From the NCBI RefSeq assembly GCF_016804325.1, contig NZ_CP043627.1:6417001-6481000 (forward strand): 64,000 nucleotides of DNA. Direction: 5' to 3'. The position numbers and the translations under genes were made by a program. Under the pieces are notes generated by a model that ran no database searches, was not told the origin of the DNA, and was given only the letters and a program-made list of their open reading frames with translations. The stretch comes from Methylobacterium aquaticum. GTDB taxonomy: Bacteria; Pseudomonadota; Alphaproteobacteria; Rhizobiales; Beijerinckiaceae. This document shows positions 1 to 9,055 of the stretch, in pieces. How positions within the stretch are numbered: position 1 is the first letter of the stretch; each line of letters opens with the position of its first letter.

Positions 1-778
1 GCTCGCTGACCACCGGCCAGCCGGTGACCGCTGATCTCGGCGCCCGGCTGCCGGCCTCGGCCGAGCTGACGCTCTTCGGCCTCGTCCTCTCGCTCCTCGT
101 CGCGGTGCCCCTCGGGGTCGCGGCAGCACTCAGGCAAGGCTCGCTCGTCGATCACGCCTGCCGGGTGGTGGCGACGGCGGGCGTGTCGCTGCCGGTCTTC
201 TTCACCGGGCTTCTCCTCGTCTACGTGTTCTACTTCGTGCTCGGCTGGGCCCCGGCGCCGCTCGGGCGCCTCGACGCCTTCGCCTCGCCGCCGCCGACGC
301 TGACCGGCTTCCTCCTCATCGACAGCCTCCTGGCCGGCGACCTCGAGACCTTCCGGGCGGCGCTGGCCCAGATCGTCCTGCCGGGCCTGACGCTCGCGAT
401 CTTCGCGCTCGCCCCCATCGCCCGCATCACCCGGGCGGCGATGCTGGCGGTGCTCGCCGCCGATTTCGTCCGCACCGCCCGGGCCGCCGGCCTGTCGCGC
501 CGCCGGGTCGTCGTCACCTATGCGCTCCGCAACGCGATGCTGCCGGTGGTGACGACGCTGGGCATGGTGTTCTCCTTCCTGCTCGGCGCCAACGTCCTGG
601 TCGAGAAGGTCTTTGCCTGGCCCGGCGTCGGCTCCTACGCGGTCGAGGCGCTGATCGCCTCCGACTTCGCCCCGGTCCAGGGCTTCGTCCTGGCGATGGC
701 GCTGCTCTACACGGTGCTGAACCTGATGATCGACCTCGCCTACGGGCTGATCGACCCGCGGGTCCGGGGGCCGCATGA
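1..778 (+). CDS. DppB-type ABC transporter permease (5' end outside window, frame break at 3' end)
   Basis: Inner-membrane permease of a peptide/nickel-type ABC importer, entering from the left edge. Several hydrophobic segments and the typical DppB C-terminal run ending in LIDPRVRG are visible, with the EAA-like loop (RAAGLSRRRVVVTYALRNAMLP) around base 480-545. In the printed sequence the frame does not stop: it runs through the next gene in a meaningless frame and rejoins the ATPase gene at 1668. One extra G in the G5 run at 766-770 would give a TGA at 776-778 overlapping the ATG of the next permease, the usual arrangement. The stop is therefore placed at 778 on the assumption of a missing base. 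Substrate is unproven; the amidase genes downstream suggest a nitrogenous compound or small peptide. Confidence 0.85.
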
Positions 779-1671
779 GCGCCACCGGCTCACCCGCCCT
801 CACCCCCGCCCGTCCCCGCAGCGGAGTCTCGGCGACGCTGGCCCATGCCGGCACCGTCGTCGCCGGCAACCCGGTCACGGGCTTCGCCTTCGCGCTGCTC
901 CTCGGCCTCGTCGCCTGCGCGGTGCTCGGGCCCTCGCTGGTGCCCTACGATCCGCTCGCCTCCGATACGGCCGCCGCGCTCCAGGCCCCGTCCCTGGCGC
1001 ATCCCTTCGGCACCGACCAGCTCGGGCGCGACATCCTCTCGCGGGTGGTGGTGGCCGCCCGGCTCGACCTCGCCATCGCGGTCTTCTCGGTGGCGCTCGT
1101 CTTCGTTGCAGGCGGGCTTGCCGGGATCATGGCCGGGTTCTTCGGCGGCTGGACCGACCGGATCGTCGGGCGGCTCGCCGACACCATCATGGCCTTCCCG
1201 CTCTTCGTCCTGGCGATGGGGATCGTCGCGGCGCTCGGCAACACGGTCGGCAACATCGTGCTCGCCACCGCCATCATCAACTTCCCGCTCTACGCGCGGC
1301 TGGCCCGGGCCGAGGCCGCGCAGCGCCGCAATGCCGGCTTCGTCATGGCGGCCCGGCTCACCGGCAACGCCGACCTGCGCATCGTGCTGACCTGCATCCT
1401 GCCGAACATCCTGCCGCTGATGATGGTGCAGATGTCGCTGACCATGGGCTACGCGATCCTCAACGCCGCGGGCCTGTCCTTCATCGGGCTCGGCGTGCGC
1501 CCGCCGACCCCGGAATGGGGAATCATGGTGGCGGAGGGCGCCGGCTTCATCGTCTCGGGCGAGTGGTGGATCGCGCTGTTCCCGGGCCTGGCGCTGATGC
1601 TCGCGGTGTTCTGCTTCAACCTCATCGGCGACGGCCTGCGCGACATCGTCGATCCCCAGAGGCGGACATGA
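775..1671 (+). CDS. DppC-type ABC transporter permease
   Basis: Second permease of the peptide-type importer, 298 residues. It has an N-terminal membrane helix, the conserved DPLASDTAAAL...HPFGTDQLGRDILSRV segment of the OppC N-terminal domain, and further membrane segments with the family motif GLSFIGLGVRPPTPEWG near residue 240. The start ATG at 775 overlaps the expected TGA of the preceding permease, and the stop overlaps the ATG of the ATPase gene as ATGA. The three genes therefore form one translationally coupled transporter operon. No periplasmic binding protein is in the window; it probably lies upstream. Confidence 0.93.
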   Translation: MSATGSPALTPARPRSGVSATLAHAGTVVAGNPVTGFAFALLLGLVACAVLGPSLVPYDPLASDTAAALQAPSLAHPFGTDQLGRDILSRVVVAARLDLAIAVFSVALVFVAGGLAGIMAGFFGGWTDRIVGRLADTIMAFPLFVLAMGIVAALGNTVGNIVLATAIINFPLYARLARAEAAQRRNAGFVMAARLTGNADLRIVLTCILPNILPLMMVQMSLTMGYAILNAAGLSFIGLGVRPPTPEWGIMVAEGAGFIVSGEWWIALFPGLALMLAVFCFNLIGDGLRDIVDPQRRT

Positions 1672-3332
1672 CCGCGATCCCGCTCCTTGCCATCCGCGAC
1701 CTCACGGTCGAGTTCGCCACCCGCCGCGGCCCGGTCGAGGCGGTGCGCCAGGTCGACGTCTCGGTCGCCAAGGGCGAGACCGTCGGCATCGTCGGCGAAT
1801 CGGGCTCCGGCAAGTCGGTCACCTCCTACGCGGTGATGCGCATCCTCGACCGGGCCGGCCGCATCGCCGGCGGCGCGGTCGATTTCTCCGGGATCGACCT
1901 GCGCGCGGCGACCGAGCGCCAGATGCGCGACCTGCGCGGGCGGGAGATCTCGATGATCTTCCAGAATCCCCGCGCGGCGCTGAACCCGATCCGCAAGGTC
2001 GGCCACCAGATCGAGGACGTGCTGCGCCAGCACGCCGAGGCCGGCTCGGGCGATGCCAAGGCGAAGGCCATCGCGGCGCTCGAACAGGTGAAGATCGCCC
2101 GCGCGACTGATCGCTACCACGCCTATCCGTTCGAGCTCTCCGGCGGCATGTGCCAGCGGGTGGTGATCGCGCTCGCGCTCGCCTGCCGGCCGCAGCTCCT
2201 CATCGCCGACGAGCCGACCACCGGCCTCGACGTGACGACCCAGAAGGCGGTGATGGACCTCGTCACCGGGCTCACCCGGGAGCGCGGCATGGCGACCGTG
2301 CTCATCACCCACGATCTCGGGCTGGCCGCGACCTATTGCGACCGGATCGTGGTGATGGAGCAGGGCCGGGTCGTCGAGACCGCGCCCGCCTCCACCATCT
2401 TCCGGGCGCCCGAGCACGCCTATACCCGCAAGCTGATGCAGGCGACGCCGCGCCCCGGCGTCACTCTTCGCGACCTCCTGCCCGAGGGCGCGCCGGCCGC
2501 GCCCCTGGAGCGAGCCGAGGCCGCGGGCGCGCCGCTGCTCGCGGTCTCGGGGCTGGTAAAGGCCTATCCGAAGCCGAAGGCGCTGCTCTCGCGCAAGCCG
2601 GCGGAGGCGCCGTTCCGGGCGGTCGATTCCTTAAGCTTCACGGTCGATCGCGGCGAGAGCGTCGGCCTCGTCGGCGAATCGGGCTGCGGCAAGTCCACCA
2701 CCTCGACGATGGTGATGCGGCTCCTCGATCCGACCGAGGGCTCGATCGTATTTGCCGGCGAGGAGATCGGCCGCGTGCCGGCGGCGCGCTTCGCCAGGCA
2801 CCGCTTAAGGCCGAGGATCCAGATGGTGTTCCAGGATCCGACCGAATCCCTCAACCCGCGCTGGACCGCATCCCGCGCCATCGCCGATCCGCTCCTGCGG
2901 TTCCGTACCGTGACCGGCTCGGATGCGATCCGGGCGCGGTGCGAGGAACTCGCCCGCCTCGTCGGCCTGCCGGTCGATCTCCTCGACCGCTTCCCGCACC
3001 AGCTCTCCGGCGGCCAGAAGGCGCGGGTCGGCATCGCCCGGGCCATCGCCCCCTCCCCCGACCTCGTCATCCTCGACGAGCCGACCGCGGCCCTCGACGT
3101 GTCGGTCCAGGCTTTGGTGCTCAACCTGCTCGCCGACCTCAAGCAGGCGCTCGGCATGAGCTACCTGTTCGTCAGCCACGACCTCCAGGTGGTGCGGATG
3201 CTCTGCGACCGGGTGATCGTGATGCGCTCCGGCCGCATCGTCGAGGAGGGCCCGACCGAAGCGGTGCTGGAGGCGCCGCAGGCCGAGTACACCCGCGCGC
3301 TGCTGGCGGCGATCCCGAGGCCGCCGGTGTGA
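1668..3332 (+). CDS. Fused double ATP-binding protein of dipeptide/oligopeptide ABC transporter (DppD-DppF type)
   Basis: Cytoplasmic ATPase with two complete ABC domains in one 554-residue chain, driving the permease pair upstream. First domain: Walker A GESGSGKS at about residues 43-50, signature LSGGMCQRV near 157, Walker B LLIADEPTTGLD. Second domain: Walker A GESGCGKS near 335, signature LSGGQKARV near 446, Walker B LVILDEPTAALD. Each is followed by an oligopeptide-transporter C-terminal extension (EHAYTRKLMQATPRPG; QAEYTRALLAAIPRP). Fused DppDF ATPases are common in Hyphomicrobiales. The start ATG overlaps the stop of the second permease. The substrate cannot be read from the ATPase; the adjacent amidases hint at uptake of an amide or ureide. 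Confidence 0.94.
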   Translation: MTAIPLLAIRDLTVEFATRRGPVEAVRQVDVSVAKGETVGIVGESGSGKSVTSYAVMRILDRAGRIAGGAVDFSGIDLRAATERQMRDLRGREISMIFQNPRAALNPIRKVGHQIEDVLRQHAEAGSGDAKAKAIAALEQVKIARATDRYHAYPFELSGGMCQRVVIALALACRPQLLIADEPTTGLDVTTQKAVMDLVTGLTRERGMATVLITHDLGLAATYCDRIVVMEQGRVVETAPASTIFRAPEHAYTRKLMQATPRPGVTLRDLLPEGAPAAPLERAEAAGAPLLAVSGLVKAYPKPKALLSRKPAEAPFRAVDSLSFTVDRGESVGLVGESGCGKSTTSTMVMRLLDPTEGSIVFAGEEIGRVPAARFARHRLRPRIQMVFQDPTESLNPRWTASRAIADPLLRFRTVTGSDAIRARCEELARLVGLPVDLLDRFPHQLSGGQKARVGIARAIAPSPDLVILDEPTAALDVSVQALVLNLLADLKQALGMSYLFVSHDLQVVRMLCDRVIVMRSGRIVEEGPTEAVLEAPQAEYTRALLAAIPRPPV

Positions 3333-3365
3333 GGTGGCTGCGCATGTTCCTTCATCCCACCCTCA

Positions 3366-3486
3366 ACCTCATCCTGAGGTGTCAGTCGATTGAAAATCGA
3401 CTGACCTCGAAGGAGGGCTCCAGGGATCTCGGAGATTTCTGGAGCCCTCCTTCGAGGCTCCCTACGGTCGCACCTCAGGATGAGGT
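3366..3486 (+). repeat. Intergenic palindromic repeat, copy 1
   Basis: First of six copies of a palindrome with outer arms ACCTCATCCTGAGGT and ACCTCAGGATGAGGT and an inner stem CTCGAAGGAGGGCTCCAG / CTGGAGCCCTCCTTCGAG. The outer arms are themselves small hairpins. A further short stem (CAGTCGATT-GAAAATCGACTG) lies in the left half. It sits between the transporter operon and the amidase genes. Confidence 0.9.
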
Positions 3487-3555
3487 CGCGGGAAGGAACG
3501 GCAAGTTCCGGCAACACCGTCCGTCACCCTGTCGATCTCTTCCCGAGGCCCGCCC

Positions 3556-3771
3556 ATGACGACACCTCCCCCCTCCCCTCCCCTGCCGCTCGACGACGGG
3601 ACGGCCGGCGCGATCGTCGACGCGATGATGCCGCTCGTCGGCATCCCGATGGCGCCGGAATGGCGCGAGACGGTGATCGCCGGCGTCAAGGCGACGGCGG
3701 CTGCCGCACGCCTCGTGCTCGACTTCCCCCTCGATGACGCCGTCGAGCCGGCGCCGGTGTTCCGCGCATGA
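3556..3771 (+). CDS. DUF4089/AtzG-like small amidase subunit
   Basis: A 71-residue protein of the DUF4089 family (AtzG of carboxybiuret hydrolase; HpxX in oxalurate clusters), which pairs with an AtzE-type amidase and stabilises it. Seen here: a proline-rich start, then the family pattern of an amphipathic helix, PMAPEWRETVIAGVKATAAAARLVLDFPLDDAVEPAPVF. Its stop overlaps the start of the amidase gene (ATGA), which supports co-translation of a two-subunit enzyme. Family assignment comes from pattern recognition and context. Confidence 0.8.
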   Translation: MTTPPPSPPLPLDDGTAGAIVDAMMPLVGIPMAPEWRETVIAGVKATAAAARLVLDFPLDDAVEPAPVFRA

Positions 3772-5153
3772 CGAACCTGGAGACAGCCGCCGGAATCGCC
3801 GCCGCCGTGGCGGCGGGCCGGCTCAGCGCCACGGCCGCGATCGAGGCCGCCCTGGCCCGGATCGCGGCCATCGACCCCGGCGTGAACGCCTTCACGGACG
3901 TGACCGCCGCCCGCGCCCGGGCCCGGGCGGCCGCGATCGATGCGGGCCTCGCCGCGCGACAGGCGCCGGGACCGCTGGCCGGCGTGCCGTTCGCGGTCAA
4001 GAACCTGTTCGACGTCGAGGGCATTCCGACCCGCGCCGGCTCGAAGATCAACCGCGACAATCCGGCGGCCTCCCGCGACGCCGCCCTGGTGCGGCGGCTG
4101 GAGGCGGCCGGCGCGGTTCTCGTCGGCGCCCTCAACATGGGCGAATACGCCTACGACTTCACCGGCGAGAACGCCCATGACGGCCCCTCGCGCAACCCGC
4201 ACGACCGCGAGCGGATGACCGGCGGCTCGTCGGGCGGCTCCGGGGCGGCGGTCGCGGCTGGGCTCGTGCCGCTCACCCTCGGCTCGGACACCAACGGCTC
4301 GATCCGGGTGCCCTCCGCCTTCTGCGGCACCTTCGGGTTGAAGCCCACCTTCGGCCGGCTGTCGCGGGCAGGCTCGTTCCCGTTCGTCGCGAGCTTCGAC
4401 CATCTCGGACCGCTGGCCCGCTCGGTCGCCGACCTCGCGCTCGCCTACGACGCGATGCAGGGCGCGGATCCCGACGATCCCTGGCAGACGCCGCGGCCGG
4501 TGGAGCCGGTCTCGGCGGCGCTCGCGCAGGGCACGACGGGCTTGCGGATCGCGGTGGCCGGCGGCTACTTCGCCCGCGGCGGCGAGCCCGACTGCTTCGC
4601 CGCCGTCACGCGCGCCGCCGAGGCGGTGGGCGCGGCCCGCACGATCGAGATCCCGGAAGCGGCGCGTGCCCGTGCCGCCGCCTTCATCATCACCGCGGCG
4701 GAAGCGGCGGGCCTCCACCTCGACCGCCTGCGCGAACGCCCCGGCGATTACGACCCGGCGGTGCGCGACCGGCTGATCGCCGGCACGACGATCCCGGCGG
4801 CGTGGGTCCACCGGGCGCAGCGCTTCCGCAGCTGGTACCGGGCGCGGGTGCTGGCGCTGTTCGAGGACATCGACGTGATCCTCGCCCCCTGCACGCCCTG
4901 CCGGGCGCTGCGGATCGGCCAGGCGACGATGGAGCTCGACGGCGTCACGGTGCCGGCGCGGCCGAATATCGGTGTGTTCACCCAGCCGATCTCCTTCATC
5001 GGCCTGCCGGTCGCGGCGGTGCCGGTGCGGGTGGGCGGCGGGCTGCCGCTCGCCGTGCAGGTGATCACGGCGCCGTGGCGGGAGGATCTGGCGCTGCGGG
5101 TCGCCGGGGCGATCGAGGCGGCGGGAGTCGGGGCGGCGCCGGTGGCGGGGTGA
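3768..5153 (+). CDS. AtzE/HpxY-family amidohydrolase (amidase signature enzyme)
   Basis: 461-residue amidase-signature enzyme. The Ser-cisSer-Lys triad is visible: Lys78 in FAVKN, Ser154 in GGSSGGSG and the nucleophile Ser178 in GSDTNGSIRVPS. The best-known relatives are AtzE, which hydrolyses 1-carboxybiuret together with AtzG, and HpxY of oxalurate/purine degradation. Gene order DUF4089 - amidase - HpxZ-like - allophanate hydrolase matches both the end of the cyanuric acid pathway and purine-ureide clusters, so the exact substrate is open. No cyanuric acid hydrolase or barbiturase gene is in the window. Confidence 0.88.
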   Translation: MTNLETAAGIAAAVAAGRLSATAAIEAALARIAAIDPGVNAFTDVTAARARARAAAIDAGLAARQAPGPLAGVPFAVKNLFDVEGIPTRAGSKINRDNPAASRDAALVRRLEAAGAVLVGALNMGEYAYDFTGENAHDGPSRNPHDRERMTGGSSGGSGAAVAAGLVPLTLGSDTNGSIRVPSAFCGTFGLKPTFGRLSRAGSFPFVASFDHLGPLARSVADLALAYDAMQGADPDDPWQTPRPVEPVSAALAQGTTGLRIAVAGGYFARGGEPDCFAAVTRAAEAVGAARTIEIPEAARARAAAFIITAAEAAGLHLDRLRERPGDYDPAVRDRLIAGTTIPAAWVHRAQRFRSWYRARVLALFEDIDVILAPCTPCRALRIGQATMELDGVTVPARPNIGVFTQPISFIGLPVAAVPVRVGGGLPLAVQVITAPWREDLALRVAGAIEAAGVGAAPVAG

Positions 5154-5211
5154 GGCTTCGTCCGACGTGATCGCTGCTCATCCCATCATACTTCGCCGAT
5201 CCGACCCTCTC

Positions 5212-5341
5212 ACCTCATCCTGAGGTGCTGCGCGATCGAAGATCGTGCAGCCTCGAAGGAGGGCTCCAGGTATCTCTGCGCTCCCTGGAGCCCTCCTTCG
5301 AGGTCGGTCCATCTACGATGACCGACGCCTCAGGATGAGGT
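5212..5341 (+). repeat. Intergenic palindromic repeat, copy 2
   Basis: Second copy of the palindrome, in the 244-base gap between the amidase and the HpxZ-like gene. Arms ACCTCATCCTGAGGT and CCTCAGGATGAGGT, inner stem CTCGAAGGAGGGCTCCAGG / CCTGGAG CCCTCCTTCGAG. It probably does not stop the operon, since the pathway genes continue on both sides. Confidence 0.88.
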
Positions 5342-5397
5342 GGTGGGTGGGATGACTTGAGACAGGCGCTTCCTGCCTTTTGAGAGAGATTGACCCC

Positions 5398-5786
5398 ATG
5401 GACATCGACAACCCCGAGATCAAAGCCGAGGTCGAGGCGGCCTTCGCGGCCTACGAGACCGCCCTCGTCACCAACGACGTGCCCACCCTGGAAGCCCTGT
5501 TCTGGGACGATCCTCGCACCATCCGGTACGGCACGGGTGAAAATCTCTACGGCATGGACGCGATCCGGGCCTTTCGCCGGGCGCGCTCGCCGATCGGGTC
5601 GAGCGGCGCATCGGCGAGACCGTCATCACCACCTTCGGGCGCGACTTCGCCACCGCCTCGACGCTGTTCTGGCGCGAGGCGCATCCCGGCAAGGTCGGGC
5701 GCCAGATGCAGTCCTGGGCCCGGCTCCCCGAGGGCTGGCGGGTCGTCGCTGCCCATGTCAGCCTGATCGACGAGGTGCCGGCGTGA
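5398..5786 (+). pseudogene. hpxZ: HpxZ/AtzH-like protein (DUF3225, NTF2-like fold), apparent 1-base deletion
   Basis: The first about 62 residues (MDIDNPEIKAEVEAAFAAYETAL...GTGENLYGMDAIRAFRRARS) and the last part (ETVITTFGRDFATASTLFW...GRQMQSWARLPEGWRVVAAHVSLID) both match the DUF3225 family, but they lie in frames 1 and 3. The junction is between about 5578 and 5592. The distance from FRR to TVI is 47 bases where the family has 48, so exactly one base appears to be missing. In AtzH this fold acts as a 1,3-dicarboxyurea deamidase; in Hpx clusters its role is unclear. Its stop overlaps the GTG start of the next gene. A sequencing error is at least as likely as a real mutation. Confidence 0.8.
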
Positions 5787-7570
5787 CCGACTTCCCCCTC
5801 ACCCTCGCCCAGTACCGCGAGGCCTATGCCGCGGGATCGCTTACGCCGGCACAAGCCGTGCGCGAGGTCTATCGGCGCATCGCGGCGCTCGCCGATCCGG
5901 CGGTCTTCATCACCCTGCGGCCCGAGGCCGAGGTGGCCGAGGAGGCCGAGACCCTGCCGGCGGGCCCGCTCCACGGCATCCCGGTCGCCGTGAAGGACAA
6001 CATCGACGTGGCGGGTCTGCCCACCACCTGCGCCTGCCCCGGCTACGCCCACGTCGCGACCGAGGATGCCGCCCTGGTGGCGCGCCTGCGCCGGGCCGGG
6101 GCGCTCGTCATCGGCAAGACCAACCTCGACCAGTTCGCCACCGGCCTCGTCGGCGTGCGCTCGCCCTACGGCGTGCCGCGCAACACCCTCGATCCGGCCC
6201 TGGTGCCCGGCGGCTCGTCGTCGGGCTCGGCGGTCGCGGTGGCGGCCGGGCTGGTGCCGCTGGCGCTCGGCACCGACACCGCGGGCTCCGGCCGGGTGCC
6301 GGCCGGGCTCAACGCCATCGTCGGGCTCAAGCCCAGCCTCGGCGCACTCTCGACCCGCGGCGTGGTGCCGGCCTGCCGCACCCTCGATTGCGTCTCGATC
6401 TTCGCGCTCACCGCCGAGGACGCCTTCGCGGGCTTCTCGGCGCTCGCCGGGTTCGATGCCGCCGACCCGTTCTCCCGGACCCTGCCCGTCGGGCGACCCG
6501 GCCCGCTGCCGCTCAGAATCGGTGTGCCGGACGGCCCGAGCCGGCGTTTTGCCGGCGACGCCCTCTCGGAGGCCGCCTACGATGCGGCCCTCGCCGATCT
6601 CGCGGCGCTCGGCGCCACCCTGGTCCCGGTCGATCTGACCCCGTTCTTCGCGACAGCCGCCCTCCTCTATGACGGGCCGTGGGTGGCCGAGCGCTGGGAG
6701 GCGATCCGCGCCCTCGTCACCGAACGCCCCGAGGCTTTGCACCCGGTCACCCGCGCCATCACGGAACGCGCCACCGCCTTCTCAGCCGCCGACGCCTTCG
6801 CGGGCCGCTACCGGCTGGCGGAGCTGCGCCGGGCGACCGAGCCGGTGTGGCAGAGCATCGACGCGCTCTGCGTGCCGACCTTCCCGCGCCCGCAGACCCT
6901 GGCGGCCCTCGCCGCCGACCCGATCGGCCCCAATGCCGAACTCGGCACCTACACCAACTTCGTCAACCTGCTCGATCTCTGCGCGCTGGCGGTGCCGAGC
7001 CATCCCCGCGCCGACGGGTGGCCGGCCGGCGTCACGCTGATCGCCCCGGCGGGCCGGGACGCCGCCCTCGTCCCCCTCGGCGATGCCCTCCACCGCGCCG
7101 CCGGTATCCCGATGGGTGCGACCGGCCGGCCCCTGCCCCCGGCGCCCGAGCCGGGCCCGGCGCGGGCCACCGACGACGAGATCGAGCTGGTGGTGGTCGG
7201 CGCGCACCTGTCGGGCCTCCCCCTCAACGGCGAGTTGACGACCTTGGGCGCCCGGTTCCTGCGGGCCGCCGCGACCACGCCCGATTATCGGCTCTTCGCC
7301 CTGCCGGGCGCCGGCCCGCGCCGGCCCGGCCTGGTGCGGGTGGCGGTGGGGACTGGCACCTCGATCGCCACCGAGGTCTGGGCGCTCACGCCCGACGCCT
7401 TCGGCCGGTTCGTCGCGGGCATCCCCGCCCCCCTCGGAATCGGTACCCTGCGGCTTACCGACGGCACGACCCCGAAGGGCTTCCTGTGCGAGCCGGAAGG
7501 AGCGCGGGACGCGCAGGACGTGTCGGGCCATGGCGGATGGCGGGCCTATCTGGCGGCCGGCCGGGCTTGA
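5783..7570 (+). CDS. atzF: Allophanate hydrolase (AtzF type)
   Basis: 595-residue enzyme that splits allophanate to ammonia and CO2, the last step of urea carboxylase, biuret and cyanurate routes. The N-terminal amidase domain has the triad Lys71 (VAVKDN), Ser145 (GGSSSGSA) and Ser169 (GTDTAGSGRVP). A C-terminal domain from about residue 480 (ELVVVGAHLSGLPLNGELT...) is the typical AtzF second domain. I start it at GTG 5783, which overlaps the TGA of the preceding gene as GTGA; the longer upstream open frame is a shadow. It is the fourth gene of the amidase cluster. Confidence 0.92.
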   Translation: MTDFPLTLAQYREAYAAGSLTPAQAVREVYRRIAALADPAVFITLRPEAEVAEEAETLPAGPLHGIPVAVKDNIDVAGLPTTCACPGYAHVATEDAALVARLRRAGALVIGKTNLDQFATGLVGVRSPYGVPRNTLDPALVPGGSSSGSAVAVAAGLVPLALGTDTAGSGRVPAGLNAIVGLKPSLGALSTRGVVPACRTLDCVSIFALTAEDAFAGFSALAGFDAADPFSRTLPVGRPGPLPLRIGVPDGPSRRFAGDALSEAAYDAALADLAALGATLVPVDLTPFFATAALLYDGPWVAERWEAIRALVTERPEALHPVTRAITERATAFSAADAFAGRYRLAELRRATEPVWQSIDALCVPTFPRPQTLAALAADPIGPNAELGTYTNFVNLLDLCALAVPSHPRADGWPAGVTLIAPAGRDAALVPLGDALHRAAGIPMGATGRPLPPAPEPGPARATDDEIELVVVGAHLSGLPLNGELTTLGARFLRAAATTPDYRLFALPGAGPRRPGLVRVAVGTGTSIATEVWALTPDAFGRFVAGIPAPLGIGTLRLTDGTTPKGFLCEPEGARDAQDVSGHGGWRAYLAAGRA

Positions 7571-7775
7571 GCCCCCGTCGGGGAGCGCGTCCCCCCTCGA
7601 CCGCCGGATGAGACCGGCGGCCCCGCATCCGCGGCCGCCGGCTCGGCACCGTCGACGGCCGTGCCCCGGAGACGGCGCCTGCGCGGCGAGGTGATGCGCC
7701 GGTTCCTTCGCATGGAAGCTTGCGTGGGGCTTGCGGCGGGCTCGACTCCCCGGCTCGACGCGGTCTCATCTCCCC

Positions 7776-7816
7776 GCTAGCGGTGGTATGACGTAATCCG
7801 TCGATTGACCGCTAGC
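7776..7816 (+). promoter_or_regulatory. Inverted repeat upstream of repA (possible operator)
   Basis: Perfect 9-base arms GCTAGCGGT (7776-7784) and ACCGCTAGC (7808-7816) lie 10 bases before the repA start, next to its ribosome site GAGAAGGG. RepA-type ATPases autoregulate their operons through such repeats, so this is a candidate operator. The remaining gap (7571-7775) holds no recognisable gene. Confidence 0.55.
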
Positions 7817-7826
7817 GAGAAGGGTC

Positions 7827-9055
7827 ATGAACCAGCACGTCCCCGTGGATGGCGCCGATGCGCCCTCGAACCAGATTGCGGCGAGCCACGCTCGGCTCCT
7901 GGGCGGCAAGCTGCAGGATCTCGCCGTCAACTTCTATCCCCCGACCGCGCAAAAGACCCTGCGCCGGTTCTCGGCCGGCGAGACGGCCCGGCTTCTCGGC
8001 ATCACCGAGGTGCGTCTTCGTCAGCTACCCTTCGACCGGCTCACGCCGGATCTGGAGATCGGGCCGGCGGGACGCCGCTATTTCACCCTCGCCGAGATCC
8101 ATGCGGTCCGCCGGCACCTCCACGAGATCGACCGGCTCGGACGAGGCTACCTGCCCCACCGCGACACCGAGAAGGGCGAGCACCTGCAGGTCGTCGCCCT
8201 AACGAACTTCAAGGGGGCTCGGCGAAGACGACGCACACCGCCGGGCTGGCGCATTACCTCGCCCTCCACGGTTACCGCGTCCTGGCGATCGATGCCGACC
8301 CGCAGGCAAGCCTGTCCACCCTGCTCGGCGTTCGTCCCGACGAGAGCGGACCGACGATCTACGACGCCGTCCGCTACGGCGAGGGCCAGCGCCCGATGCG
8401 GGAGGTGATCCGCAAGACCTACTTCACCGGGCTCGACCTCGCCTCGGCGAATCTCGAGCTGGAGGAGTTCGAGTTCTACGCCCCGCTGATGTCGAGCCCG
8501 GAGCGCCGCAAGTCGAGCGGCCCTCCCTTCTTTGCCCGTCTCCCCGTCGCGATCGAGAGCGTCGCCGCGGATTACGACGTGGTGGTGATCGATTGTCCGC
8601 CGCGGCTCGGCTATTTCGCGATCTCGGCACTCTGCGCCGCCACCGCGACCCTGATCACCGTTCATCCGCAGATGATCGACCTGGCGTCCATGCGCCAGTT
8701 CCTCACGATGATGAGCGACCTGATGGAGACGGTGCAGGAGGAGGGCGCTCCGCCACCGAGCCAGGACTGGTTCCGCTACCTCATCACCCGGTACGACCCG
8801 CAGAGCGTGCCGCAGACCTCGGTCGTCGGCATGCTCCAGGACCTGTTCGGGAGCTACGTGCTGCCGAAGGCGATGCTCCAGACGCCGGCCGTCTCGACGT
8901 CGGGGCTCGTCGGCCAGACGATCTACGAGACGCCGCTCGGGCGTGACCGCAGCGACGAGGTGAGCCGCGCCACCTACCGGAGGGCGCTCGACGCGTTCGA
9001 CGACGTCAACCGGGAGATCGAAGCGCTGATCCATGGGGCGTGGGGCCGGGCATGA
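7827..9055 (+). pseudogene. repA: RepA/ParA-type partition ATPase, apparent 1-base deletion in Walker A
   Basis: RepABC-type ParA ATPase of about 410 residues. The N-terminal part carries a MerR-like helix-turn-helix (FSAGETARLLGITEVRLRQLPFD). The ATPase part follows with IDADPQASLSTLLG and VVVIDCPPRLGY. The two parts are in different frames: the Walker A coding stretch at 8211-8223 has G5 at 8213-8217 where G6 would give the expected KGGSAKT motif. A single missing G, possibly a sequence error, explains the break. The stop overlaps the repB start (ATGA). With repB and parS-like sites it forms a partition module; no repC replication gene follows. Confidence 0.85.

Noticed and set aside
24..3332. 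A single 1102-residue protein fusing a permease to a double ATPase
   Set aside because: The middle third is the DppC gene read in a wrong frame; a missing G at 766-770 explains the apparent fusion.
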